A stretch of DNA of 33,542 nt, from positions 1 through 33,542 of the forward strand of contig CAYUTA010000028.1 in assembly GCA_964447605.1 (NCBI GenBank), written 5' to 3'. Below are positions 26,486 through 33,542 of this stretch, piece by piece. Under the pieces are notes generated by a model that was not told the DNA's origin, did no database searches, and was given only the letters and a program-made list of their open reading frames with translations. The position numbers and the translations under genes were made by a program. Numbering within the stretch: position 1 is the stretch's first letter; each line of letters starts with the position of its first letter. Source of the stretch: CAYUTA01 sp964447605. Its GTDB lineage: Bacteria; Bacillota; Clostridia; Christensenellales; CAG-138.

Positions 26486-27673
26486 ATGGCAAAGAAAACG
26501 ATTGAAGACATCGACGTAAACGGCAAAAGAGTATTGGTCCGCGTGGACTTCAACGTACCGCTGACCGGGGACGGGCAGGTGAGCGACGATAAGCGCATCG
26601 TGGCCGCGCTGCCCACCATCGGGTATTTGCTCAAGCACAATGCGAAGGTGATTCTCTGCTCGCATCTGGGTCGTCCCAAGGGGCAGGTCAATCCAAAGTA
26701 CTCGCTTGCGCCCGTTGCAAAACGGCTTGCCGAGCTGCTGCCCGACACGAAAATTTACATGGCCAAGGATACGGTTGGCGAGTCGGCAAAGGCTGCGATT
26801 GCAGACATGAAGGACGGCGAGATCGTGCTGCTTGAAAACGTCCGCTTCCATGCCGGGGAGGAGAAAAACGATCCGGCGTTCGCCAAAGAGCTTGCGGAGC
26901 TTGCGGAGATCTATGTGTCCGACGCGTTTGGCACGGTTCACCGCGCACATGCGTCCACGGCGGGTGTGGCAAGCTATCTGCCCGCGGTGGCGGGCTTTTT
27001 GATCGGCAAGGAGCTGGGCGTAATGGGCAAGGCGCTCGACGATCCGGAGCGGCCGTTCGTGGCCATTCTCGGCGGCGCCAAGGTGGCCGATAAGATCGGC
27101 GTCATCACCAATCTGCTGGAGAAATGCGACAGCCTTATCATCGGCGGCGGCATGGCTTATACGTTTTTCAAGGCGCAAGGCTATGAGATCGGCGATTCAC
27201 TGCTTGACGCGGACAGCGTTGAGCTGGCAAAGGGCCTGCTGAAGAAGGCGGGGGAAAAGGGCGTGGAGCTGCTGCTGCCCGTGGATACCGTGGTGGCGGA
27301 TCGGTTCGACGCGGCGGCCGAGCACAGGGTTGTTGACAGCAGCAAGATTCCGGCGGGCTGGATGGGCATGGACATCGGCCCCCAAACCATAGAGAAATTT
27401 TCCAGGGTGATTGAGGCGGCCAAAACCGTCGTATGGAACGGCCCGATGGGCGTATTCGAGTTCCCGGCGTTCGCGGTCGGCACGACCGGGATTGCGGAGG
27501 CGTGCGCAAAGTGCGCGGGTACGACCATCATCGGCGGCGGGGATTCCGCGTCCGCGGTCAAAAAGCTTGGCTTTGCCGACAAGATGACCCATATTTCCAC
27601 CGGCGGCGGCGCGTCGCTGGAGTTCCTGGAGGGGAAGGTGCTGCCGGGCGTGGCAGTGCTCAACAATAAATAA
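26486..27673 (+). CDS. pgk: Phosphoglycerate kinase
   Basis: 395 residues, normal length. VLVRVDFNVPL at the N-terminus, HLGRPKG, the 3-phosphoglycerate-binding arginines in VLLENVRFHAGEE, and the C-terminal nucleotide loop IIGGGDSASAV are all present. It converts 1,3-bisphosphoglycerate and ADP to 3-phosphoglycerate and ATP in lower glycolysis. Unusually, gap is not directly upstream. RBS AAGAGGAG. A long intergenic hairpin separates it from tpiA. Confidence 0.98.
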   Translation: MAKKTIEDIDVNGKRVLVRVDFNVPLTGDGQVSDDKRIVAALPTIGYLLKHNAKVILCSHLGRPKGQVNPKYSLAPVAKRLAELLPDTKIYMAKDTVGESAKAAIADMKDGEIVLLENVRFHAGEEKNDPAFAKELAELAEIYVSDAFGTVHRAHASTAGVASYLPAVAGFLIGKELGVMGKALDDPERPFVAILGGAKVADKIGVITNLLEKCDSLIIGGGMAYTFFKAQGYEIGDSLLDADSVELAKGLLKKAGEKGVELLLPVDTVVADRFDAAAEHRVVDSSKIPAGWMGMDIGPQTIEKFSRVIEAAKTVVWNGPMGVFEFPAFAVGTTGIAEACAKCAGTTIIGGGDSASAVKKLGFADKMTHISTGGGASLEFLEGKVLPGVAVLNNK

Positions 27674-27726
27674 ACCCCCTTCCGTTTTTTTCGCCGGGGA
27701 TGACGGGCATGTCCGGCGCAGGATTT

Positions 27727-27764
27727 CCGGGGGCAGGCGCGCGTATGCGGTTTGCTGCCTCCGG
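27727..27764 (+). terminator. Stem-loop between pgk and tpiA
   Basis: CCGGGGGCAG (27727-27736) and CTGCCTCCGG (27755-27764) form a 10-bp stem with one G-U pair around an 18-base loop that has its own 3-bp stem (CGC-GTAT-GCG). No T run follows directly, so it may be an mRNA processing or stability element. A second 6-bp stem CGCCGG/CCGGCG is just upstream at 27692-27718. Confidence 0.4.
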
Positions 27765-27842
27765 CGTTCAGGCGTTTCATTTAATTCTTTATATCCACCG
27801 AAGGTACAAAAGCAGAAAACTGTTGATTTAGGAGAGAAAAAC

Positions 27843-28589
27843 ATGCGCAAACCGATCATTGCAGGCAACTGGAAAATGAACATGACTCCCGGCGAAGCCG
27901 AGCAGCTCGTGATGGAGCTGATCCCGCTGGTAAAGGATGCAAAGTGTGACGTGGTGGTATGCCCGCCGTACGTAGACCTGCCCACGGTGGCAAAGCTGCT
28001 GGTTGGCACAAACATCGCGCTTGGCGCACAGAGCATACACTGGGCGCCCAAGGGCGCGTTCACCGGCGAGATCAGCGCGGACATGCTGCAGGCCGTCGGC
28101 GTCACGTATGCCATCGTAGGGCACAGCGAGCGCCGGCAGTACTTTGGCGAAACGGACGAGACGGTCAATAAGCGCGCCAAGGCGGCGTTTTCCGCCAACA
28201 TCACGCCCATCATCTGCGTTGGTGAAACGCTCGAGCAGCGTGAAAGCGGCGTGACCGACGCCATCGTCAGCAAGCAGACCGTTGCGGCGCTGGCCGGCAT
28301 CGAGGCCGACGACGTGAAGAGGCTTGTGATTGCCTACGAGCCCATCTGGGCCATTGGAACGGGCAGGACCGCCACGTCGGAGGATGCCAACGCCACCATC
28401 GCCACCATCCGTAGCGCCATTATGGGCGTGTATGGCGCGGAGGTCGCTCAGGTTGTACGCATTCAGTACGGCGGAAGCATGAACCCCAGGAACGCTGCCG
28501 AACTGATGGCTATGCCGGAAATTGACGGCGGACTCATCGGCGGCGCAAGCTTGAAGTCCGAGGATTTCAGCAAGGTCGTAAACTACTGA
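27843..28589 (+). CDS. tpiA: Triosephosphate isomerase
   Basis: 248 residues. AGNWKMN gives Lys11 and substrate Asn9; IVGHSERR has the catalytic His; and YEPIWAIGTG contains the catalytic Glu with the mobile loop right after. GGSMNPRNAAEL binds phosphate. It interconverts dihydroxyacetone phosphate and glyceraldehyde-3-phosphate. RBS AGGAGAG 6 bases before the ATG. It is 17 bases upstream of gpmI. Confidence 0.98.
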   Translation: MRKPIIAGNWKMNMTPGEAEQLVMELIPLVKDAKCDVVVCPPYVDLPTVAKLLVGTNIALGAQSIHWAPKGAFTGEISADMLQAVGVTYAIVGHSERRQYFGETDETVNKRAKAAFSANITPIICVGETLEQRESGVTDAIVSKQTVAALAGIEADDVKRLVIAYEPIWAIGTGRTATSEDANATIATIRSAIMGVYGAEVAQVVRIQYGGSMNPRNAAELMAMPEIDGGLIGGASLKSEDFSKVVNY

Positions 28590-28605
28590 GGCGAATGGAA
28601 TACAG

Positions 28606-30156
28606 ATGACAAAACCAATTACCGCCTTGATGATCCTCGACGGCTTCGGCTGCTCCGGGGACACAAAATACAATGCCATCGCGGCCGATGGCGCGGTGCA
28701 TATTAAAAGACTATGGGACAGCTATCCGCATACCACCATTCAGGCCAGCGGCATGGATGTGGGGTTGCCGACGGGCCAGATGGGAAACTCCGAGGTTGGG
28801 CACCTCAATATCGGTGCGGGACGTATCGTATATCAGGAATTCACGCGCATCAGCAAGTCCATAGCGGACGGCGACTTCTTTGCCAACGAGGCGTTTCTGA
28901 CCGCCATCGGCAACTGCAGGAAGCATGGCGGCAGCCTGCACCTGTGGGGGCTGTGCTCCGACGGCGGCGTGCACAGCCATCTCGAGCACCTGTATGCGCT
29001 TGTCAGGCTGGCAAAGCAGCAGGGGCTGACCCGGGTATACGTCCATTGCTTTATGGACGGCCGGGATGTGCCGCCCGCGAGCGGCAAGGACTACGTCGGG
29101 CAGGTGGACGCGGCGCTTTCCGCCATCGGCTGTGGAAAGATTGCAACCGTGATGGGCCGGTATTATGCGATGGACCGCGACAACCGCTACGAGCGCGTGG
29201 AAAAGGCGTACGCGGCGCTCACGTATGGCGAGGGACTGACCGCGCGTTCTGCTGAGGAGGCCATGCAGGCAAGCTATGACGCGGGCGTGACCGACGAGTT
29301 CGTCGTGCCGACGGTCATTGTTGCGGATGGCAAACCCGTTGCCACAGTCAAGGAAAACGACAGCGTGATCTTCTTCAATTTCAGGCCCGACCGCGCCCGG
29401 GAGCTCACCAGAAGCTATATCTTCCCAGATTTCGACGGATTCGCGCGCAAAAAAGGCTATTTTCCGCTGTGCTATGTCTGTATGACGCAGTATGACAAGA
29501 CCTTTGGCGACCGTGTGCTCGTGGCGTTCAGGCCGGAATCGCTGGACAATACGCTGGGGCAATATCTTGCCGCGCAGGGCAAGACGCAGCTTCGCATTGC
29601 CGAAACGGAAAAGTATGCGCATGTCACGTTCTTTTTCAACGGCGGCGTTGAAGCGCCCAATCCAAACGAGGACCGCTGCCTGGTTCCCTCTCCCAAGGTG
29701 GCGACCTATGATCTCAAGCCCGAGATGAGCGCATACGAGGTGGCCGACGAAGCGGTCAGGCAGATTGAAAGCGGTAAGTACGACGTGATGGTTCTCAACT
29801 TTGCCAATCCAGATATGGTGGGGCACACGGGCGTGATGGAGGCCGCGACCGCCGCGGTGCACGCCGTGGATGCCTGCGTGGAAAAGGTGATAAGCGCGAT
29901 TCTTGCCACGGGCGGGCGCTGTATCATCACCGCAGACCACGGCAACTGCGAGCAGATGTGGGACGATCGGGAAAACGTTGCGTTTACCGCGCACACGACC
30001 AATCCTGTTCCATGCATTCTGGTGGACGACGCGCGGAACCATGTAACGCTGCGCAGCGGCGGCAGGCTTTCCGACCTTGCGCCCACGCTCCTGGAGCTGC
30101 TTGGCCTGCCCGTGCCGCCGGAGATGACCGGGACGTCGTTGATCCAGGCGGATTGA
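28606..30156 (+). CDS. gpmI: 2,3-bisphosphoglycerate-independent phosphoglycerate mutase
   Basis: 516 residues, normal for GpmI. Alkaline-phosphatase superfamily fold with metal ligands in LMILDGFG (Asp12) and catalytic Ser62 in GQMGNSEVGHLNIG. The phosphotransferase half includes CFMDGRDVPP, and the C-terminal metal site includes NFANPDMVGHTG and ITADHGNCEQM. The Mn-dependent enzyme converts 3-phosphoglycerate to 2-phosphoglycerate. eno does not follow in this window. Confidence 0.97.
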   Translation: MTKPITALMILDGFGCSGDTKYNAIAADGAVHIKRLWDSYPHTTIQASGMDVGLPTGQMGNSEVGHLNIGAGRIVYQEFTRISKSIADGDFFANEAFLTAIGNCRKHGGSLHLWGLCSDGGVHSHLEHLYALVRLAKQQGLTRVYVHCFMDGRDVPPASGKDYVGQVDAALSAIGCGKIATVMGRYYAMDRDNRYERVEKAYAALTYGEGLTARSAEEAMQASYDAGVTDEFVVPTVIVADGKPVATVKENDSVIFFNFRPDRARELTRSYIFPDFDGFARKKGYFPLCYVCMTQYDKTFGDRVLVAFRPESLDNTLGQYLAAQGKTQLRIAETEKYAHVTFFFNGGVEAPNPNEDRCLVPSPKVATYDLKPEMSAYEVADEAVRQIESGKYDVMVLNFANPDMVGHTGVMEAATAAVHAVDACVEKVISAILATGGRCIITADHGNCEQMWDDRENVAFTAHTTNPVPCILVDDARNHVTLRSGGRLSDLAPTLLELLGLPVPPEMTGTSLIQAD

Positions 30157-30273
30157 CGCGTCATGCGGATAAAAAAACGGCGTGCCGTGGACGCATTGCG
30201 GAAGCATGAAGGGGATACGCCGGGGAACAGGCGGAGCGGATTGGCCGGAATACGAGAAAATGCGCCGTTTTGC

Positions 30274-30302
30274 TTGCAAAGCGCATCGTCAGATGATATA
30301 AT
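30274..30302 (+). promoter_or_regulatory. Strong sigma-A promoter for secG-rnr-smpB
   Basis: TTGCAA (30274-30279), 17 bases, TATAAT (30297-30302): a perfect -10 and ideal spacing, 75 bases upstream of the secG ATG. It is embedded in the inverted repeat at 30275-30312. Confidence 0.8.
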
Positions 30303-30312
30303 GCGCTTTGCA
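30275..30312. promoter_or_regulatory. Perfect 12-bp inverted repeat overlapping the secG promoter
   Basis: TGCAAAGCGCAT (30275-30286), 14 bases, ATGCGCTTTGCA (30301-30312). The left arm covers most of the -35 and the right arm starts in the -10 and runs to the probable start site. The arm centres are about 26 bases apart, between two and three helical turns, so a dimer could bind both arms. No known regulator motif recognised. In read-through mRNA from gpmI it could also fold as a hairpin. Confidence 0.6.
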
Positions 30313-30377
30313 GCGGACGGTTGCGCATACAAGGCGCGCAGGCCGTATCGAGAAGGATTTGGAGGAAAGAGAAAACC

Positions 30378-30617
30378 ATGAATGTCGTTGCGACCATTAT
30401 TACGATTGCGCTTGTGATCGTTGCCATACTGCTCATCATTGTCGTGCTGATGCAAAAGACCAAGAGCGCCGGCATGGGGTCCGCGTTTGGAAGCGATACC
30501 GCGTCGTTTACCGCAAAGGGAAAGGCGGCCAGCCGCGAGGCCAAGCTGCAGAAGCTGACCATCATTCTTGCCAGTATCATGGGCGTGCTGGCGGTGGCGT
30601 TGACCATCTTTTCCTGA
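30378..30617 (+). CDS. secG: Preprotein translocase subunit SecG
   Basis: 79 residues from ATG 30378, which follows GGAGG by 11 bases; an in-frame extension to 30321 is rejected since its residues are not like the family. Two membrane helices (about 4-24 and 54-76) enclose the conserved VLMQKTKSAGMGSAFG loop with a Gly-rich stretch. It sits in the SecYEG channel and improves export. secG before rnr and smpB is a familiar Bacillota order. Confidence 0.95.
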   Translation: MNVVATIITIALVIVAILLIIVVLMQKTKSAGMGSAFGSDTASFTAKGKAASREAKLQKLTIILASIMGVLAVALTIFS

Positions 30618-30756
30618 GCGGGATCAGACGGACGGCATGGCGCGTCTCCGGACGGGGGCGCGCCATTTTCTATGCGGCGGCCGGAGCAAAATGCAATGCG
30701 TTTTTACAGCGGACGCATTCGGCAGGGAAACGGGATATGCAGGATATAATAATAAA

Positions 30757-32907
30757 ATGAGAAAACGCAAGGTTGAAAAGACCCGGACGATTGTTGGCCG
30801 CATCCGCGGTACGCTGCATGGTCCGGCATACATGAGCACAGAGGACGGCGGACAGGACCTGTACATCCCGGCCGATGCGCTGCGCGGGGCGATGGACGGC
30901 GACACGGTGCGCGCGAGCGTCTGCGGCGTGCGGAAAAACGGCATGCCGGAGGCTGTGGTCGTCTCCGTCGATACGCGGTCGCGGACGCGAATTGTCGGCA
31001 TGGTACAAAAGGGGGCGGTGATACCGGACGAGCGCCGCCTGCCCACGCTCACGCTGCTTTACGCCAGGGGGGAAGCACACGCCGCAGACGGCACGAAGGT
31101 TGTGGCGGAAATCACGCATTACGGCGACGGTGTGCGGCCGCTTCTCGGGCGCATTGTGGAGACGCTTGGGCGCGCGGGCGAGCCGGGCGTGGATGTGATG
31201 AGCGTCATCCGGCGTTTTGGTATCCGCGAGGCGTTCCCTGCGGCCGCGCGCGCCGCGGCCGCGCGTGCGCCGCAGCGGGTGCGCGAGGCCGATCTTGCGG
31301 GGCGGGCGGACCTGCGCGGCGAACTGACGTTCACCATCGACGGGCGCGGCAGCAAGGATTTTGACGACGCGGTGTCCATAAGCCGCCTGCGAAACGGCAA
31401 TTTCGAGCTCGGCGTACATATTGCCGACGTAACGGCGTATGTGCGCGCTTCAGGCGCGCTCGACCGCGAGGCGCAGTTGCGTGGGACAAGCGTCTACTTT
31501 GCCGACCGCGTGCTCCCGATGCTGCCGGAGGAACTGAGCAACGGCATCTGCTCGCTCAATGCGGGCGCAGACCGGCTTACGCTCTCGTGCATCATGGAGG
31601 TGAACGAGGCCGGAGACGTGGTACGGAGCAGAATTGTGGAATCTGTCATCTGCTCGCGCCACAGGTTTGTTTATGACGATGTAAGCGCGCTGCTGACCTG
31701 GGACGGGCAGCGGTGTGAATTGCCCGGCTATGACGCGGAACGAATCGCCGCGCTGCAAAAACGGTATGCGGACGCGCTGGAGCCGCTTGCGCGGCTGGGG
31801 GAGCTGCAAGCGGTGCTGTCTGCCAGGCGCATACGCCGCGGCAGTATTGATTTCGACGTGCCGGAAAGTGAGATTACGCTCGGCCGGTCCGGACGCGCGG
31901 TGGGGCTGGGCCGAGCGCATCGCGGTATCGCCAACCGCGTTATCGAGGAATGCATGCTGTTGTGCAACGAAACCGTCGCTCACACGCTGCACGCGATCAA
32001 CGCGCCGTTCCTTTACCGCGTGCATGGCGCGCCGGACGGCGACCGCCTGCGCGAACTGAACGCGTTTTTGGGTACGATGGGATACGCCGTTAAGCACGCG
32101 GGCGATCCGTCGCCAAAGGACATCCAGGCGGTGCTCGCCGCAGCCGCAGGAACACAGGAGGAGGGGCTGATCAGCAAGCTTATGCTGCGTGCGATGCAAA
32201 AGGCCCGCTACGACGCGGCGTGTATCGGCCATTTTGGACTTGCTGCAAAAGAATACTGCCATTTTACGTCGCCCATCCGGCGCTACCCGGACCTGTTTAT
32301 CCACCGGGTGATCAAGCTGTGGCTGCACGGCGCGCTTTCGGGCGCACAGCGGGAAAAGCTCGGCGCGCTTGCAAAACGGCTTGCCCTGGGCGTCAGCGAG
32401 GCGGAACGTACCGCAATGGAAGCGGAACGCTGTGTGGACAACCTCAAAAAGTGCGAATACATGCAGGGGCGCATTGGGGAAAGCGATACGGGCGTGGTCT
32501 CCGGCGTAACGGCCAACGGGGTCTATGTCGAGCTGCCGAACACTGCCGAGGGGTTTATCCGGCTCTCCGCGTTTGAAGACGACTATTATGTGGCGGAACC
32601 CAAGCAGTATCGCATCACGGGGCGGGAGCACGGGCGCGTCATCCGTCTTGGCGACCAGCTGCGCGTAACGGTACAGAGCGTTGACTTAGAACTGGCCGCT
32701 ATTGACTTCATACCGGAAACCCGGTATCATAAGCAAAGAATATATAATCATGGAAACGGCGCAGCGCCGCGTGCGGCTGGAGTGGCATACGCGCCGGATC
32801 AAAAGCGAACAAAGCCGCAAAGCAAGGAAAAAGAAGAATTCGCATCCAAGCGGGGAGGAAAACGGCATGCCACGCGCAAAGGGCGTAAAGCAACTCGCAC
32901 AAAATAG
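30757..32907 (+). CDS. rnr: Ribonuclease R, 3'-5' exoribonuclease
   Basis: 716 residues from ATG 30757. An N-terminal OB (cold-shock) region is followed by the RNB catalytic domain, with FTIDGRGSKDFDDAVS giving metal residues Asp195, Asp201, Asp203 and Asp204, and SPIRRYPDLFIHR later on. Next comes an S1 domain (TGVVSGVTANGVYVELPNTAEGF), then a Lys/Arg-rich tail. The protein lacks the N-terminal HTH found in some RNase R. It degrades structured RNA and works with trans-translation (smpB is next). The frame is open back to 30637, but residues before the chosen ATG are unlike the family. No good RBS; a TATAAT lies 6 bases before the ATG. Confidence 0.94.
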   Translation: MRKRKVEKTRTIVGRIRGTLHGPAYMSTEDGGQDLYIPADALRGAMDGDTVRASVCGVRKNGMPEAVVVSVDTRSRTRIVGMVQKGAVIPDERRLPTLTLLYARGEAHAADGTKVVAEITHYGDGVRPLLGRIVETLGRAGEPGVDVMSVIRRFGIREAFPAAARAAAARAPQRVREADLAGRADLRGELTFTIDGRGSKDFDDAVSISRLRNGNFELGVHIADVTAYVRASGALDREAQLRGTSVYFADRVLPMLPEELSNGICSLNAGADRLTLSCIMEVNEAGDVVRSRIVESVICSRHRFVYDDVSALLTWDGQRCELPGYDAERIAALQKRYADALEPLARLGELQAVLSARRIRRGSIDFDVPESEITLGRSGRAVGLGRAHRGIANRVIEECMLLCNETVAHTLHAINAPFLYRVHGAPDGDRLRELNAFLGTMGYAVKHAGDPSPKDIQAVLAAAAGTQEEGLISKLMLRAMQKARYDAACIGHFGLAAKEYCHFTSPIRRYPDLFIHRVIKLWLHGALSGAQREKLGALAKRLALGVSEAERTAMEAERCVDNLKKCEYMQGRIGESDTGVVSGVTANGVYVELPNTAEGFIRLSAFEDDYYVAEPKQYRITGREHGRVIRLGDQLRVTVQSVDLELAAIDFIPETRYHKQRIYNHGNGAAPRAAGVAYAPDQKRTKPQSKEKEEFASKRGGKRHATRKGRKATRTK

Positions 32908-33334
32908 AAAGGCAAGGCATGATTACTTCATCGAGGATACGCTTGAATGCGGCGTCGAGCTGCTCGGCACCGAGGTAAAGTCCATCCGGCGGGGCCAGTG
33001 CAACCTGAAGGACTGCTATGCGCAGGTGAAAAACGGCGAGCTGTTCGTCGTCGGCATGCACGTTTCGCCCTATGAACAGGGGAACATCTATAATCACGAC
33101 CCATTCCGCACGCGTAAACTTCTGGCGCATAAGAGCCAGATCAACCGCCTTGGCAAGCAGTCGCAGGCCGACGGCATGAGCCTGATTCCACTCAGCCTGT
33201 ATCTCAAGGACGGGCGCGTGAAGCTGGAGTTGGCCGTTGCCAAGGGTAAAAAGCTTTATGATAAACGGCATTCCATCGCCGCGCGCGACGCGGGGCGTGA
33301 AATGGAGCGCCGCATCAAAGAGGACCGCCAATAG
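32867..33334 (+). CDS. smpB: SsrA-binding protein SmpB
   Basis: 155 residues. The start is fixed by GGGGAGGAA 6 bases before ATG 32867 and the family N-terminus; the gene starts 41 bases inside the end of rnr in another frame. Conserved parts are HDYFIEDTLECGVELLGTEVKSIRRGQCNLKDCYA, EQGNIYNHDPFRTRKLL and the C-terminal KGKKLYDKRHSIAARDAGREMER tail that mimics the codon stem in the ribosome. It delivers tmRNA to stalled ribosomes. The tmRNA gene is not seen in the window. Confidence 0.97.
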   Translation: MPRAKGVKQLAQNRKARHDYFIEDTLECGVELLGTEVKSIRRGQCNLKDCYAQVKNGELFVVGMHVSPYEQGNIYNHDPFRTRKLLAHKSQINRLGKQSQADGMSLIPLSLYLKDGRVKLELAVAKGKKLYDKRHSIAARDAGREMERRIKEDRQ

Positions 33335-33417
33335 CAGGCGCATGGGCTTTGGGGACGGCCTGCGGACGCCTCTGCAAAAAAGCATGCAATCGATAGGAAA
33401 GGGTAAACAGGATCGCC

Positions 33418-33542
33418 ATGAGACCATTGCCATTTGACAAGGAGCAGCTGGAAGCCATTGCAAAACGGTATCCCACGCCGTTTCATCTGTATGATGAACG
33501 CGGCATCCGGGAAAATGTCAGGCGCCTGCAGGAAGCGTTTGG
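33418..33542 (+). CDS. Diaminopimelate decarboxylase N-terminus (partial)
   Basis: The last 125 bases encode MRPLPFDKEQLEAIAKRYPTP, then FHLYDERGIRENVRRLQEAF. This is the N-terminal signature of fold-type III PLP decarboxylases, close to the LysA-like branch common in Clostridia. It would convert meso-diaminopimelate to lysine. The Lys-PLP motif lies beyond the window edge, so relatives such as carboxynorspermidine decarboxylase are not excluded. An AGGAAAGGG stretch is upstream of the ATG. Confidence 0.75.
   Translation, partial: MRPLPFDKEQLEAIAKRYPTPFHLYDERGIRENVRRLQEAF

Noticed and set aside
30169..30191. A7 run followed by ACGG/CCGT hairpin after gpmI
   Set aside because: It would work only as a minus-strand terminator, and there is no minus-strand gene here; on the plus strand no T run follows.
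28711..30279. 522-codon open frame on the minus strand opposite gpmI
   Set aside because: Antisense shadow of a well-conserved enzyme in GC-rich DNA; composition is unnatural.
31450..32631. 393-codon minus-strand frame opposite rnr
   Set aside because: Antisense of the RNB domain; no motifs and no RBS.

Overview
The window looks like chromosome from a fairly GC-rich Bacillota, most likely class Clostridia. The reasons are the glycolytic run pgk-tpiA-gpmI leading into secG-rnr-smpB, a perfect CIRCE operator, a CdaR/PucR regulator, a YesM/YesN-type two-component pair, a PF06541 membrane protein, an ECF transporter S component and a two-OB-fold SSB paralogue. No rRNA, tRNA, CRISPR array, prophage or intact insertion sequence was recognised. 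Species cannot be fixed from the sequence alone.

Layout. (1) 1-2265, minus strand: a cell-envelope glycosylation operon of polyprenyl-phosphate glycosyltransferase, SAM methyltransferase, GtrA membrane protein and the start of a large membrane glycosyltransferase that runs off the left edge. (2) 2817-5078, minus: a CopA-type copper P-type ATPase with no adjacent regulator. (3) 5079-6444: gene-poor sequence with what look like decayed coding fragments. (4) 6445-15411, plus: a carbohydrate-sensing and uptake locus of sensor kinase, AraC-type response regulator, sugar-binding lipoprotein, two ABC permeases and two cytoplasmic glycosidases (GH5 and GH30). No ATPase gene is present, so a shared MsmX-like ATPase must energise it. 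(5) 15412-17269: a 0.7 kb gap with terminator-like hairpins, then a CdaR-family regulator. (6) 17378-19279, minus: htpG behind a promoter directly followed by a perfect CIRCE. (7) 19525-21926, plus: tandem-OB SSB paralogue, a frame-broken CPBP protease gene, a gap with a possible structured RNA, and a PF06541 membrane protein. (8) 22015-24135: ruvC-ruvA-ruvB. (9) 24218-26481: an unknown Ala/Glu/Gln-rich coiled-coil protein, an ECF S component and a metallo-beta-lactamase-fold hydrolase. (10) 26486-30156: pgk, tpiA, gpmI. (11) 30378-33334: secG, rnr, smpB, then the start of a diaminopimelate decarboxylase gene at the right edge.

How it fits together. The GH locus reads as a complete sense-import-digest unit: an extracellular glycan signal reaches the kinase, YesN-type regulation turns on the importer, and intact oligosaccharides are cut inside the cell by GH5 and GH30 enzymes that lack signal peptides. 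The most striking regulatory signal is a perfect 12-bp inverted repeat whose arms overlap both the -35 and -10 hexamers of a near-consensus promoter in front of secG-rnr-smpB, suggesting an undescribed operator. The candidate for an unnamed RNA is 21242-21498, where several nested helices end at a run of seven T.
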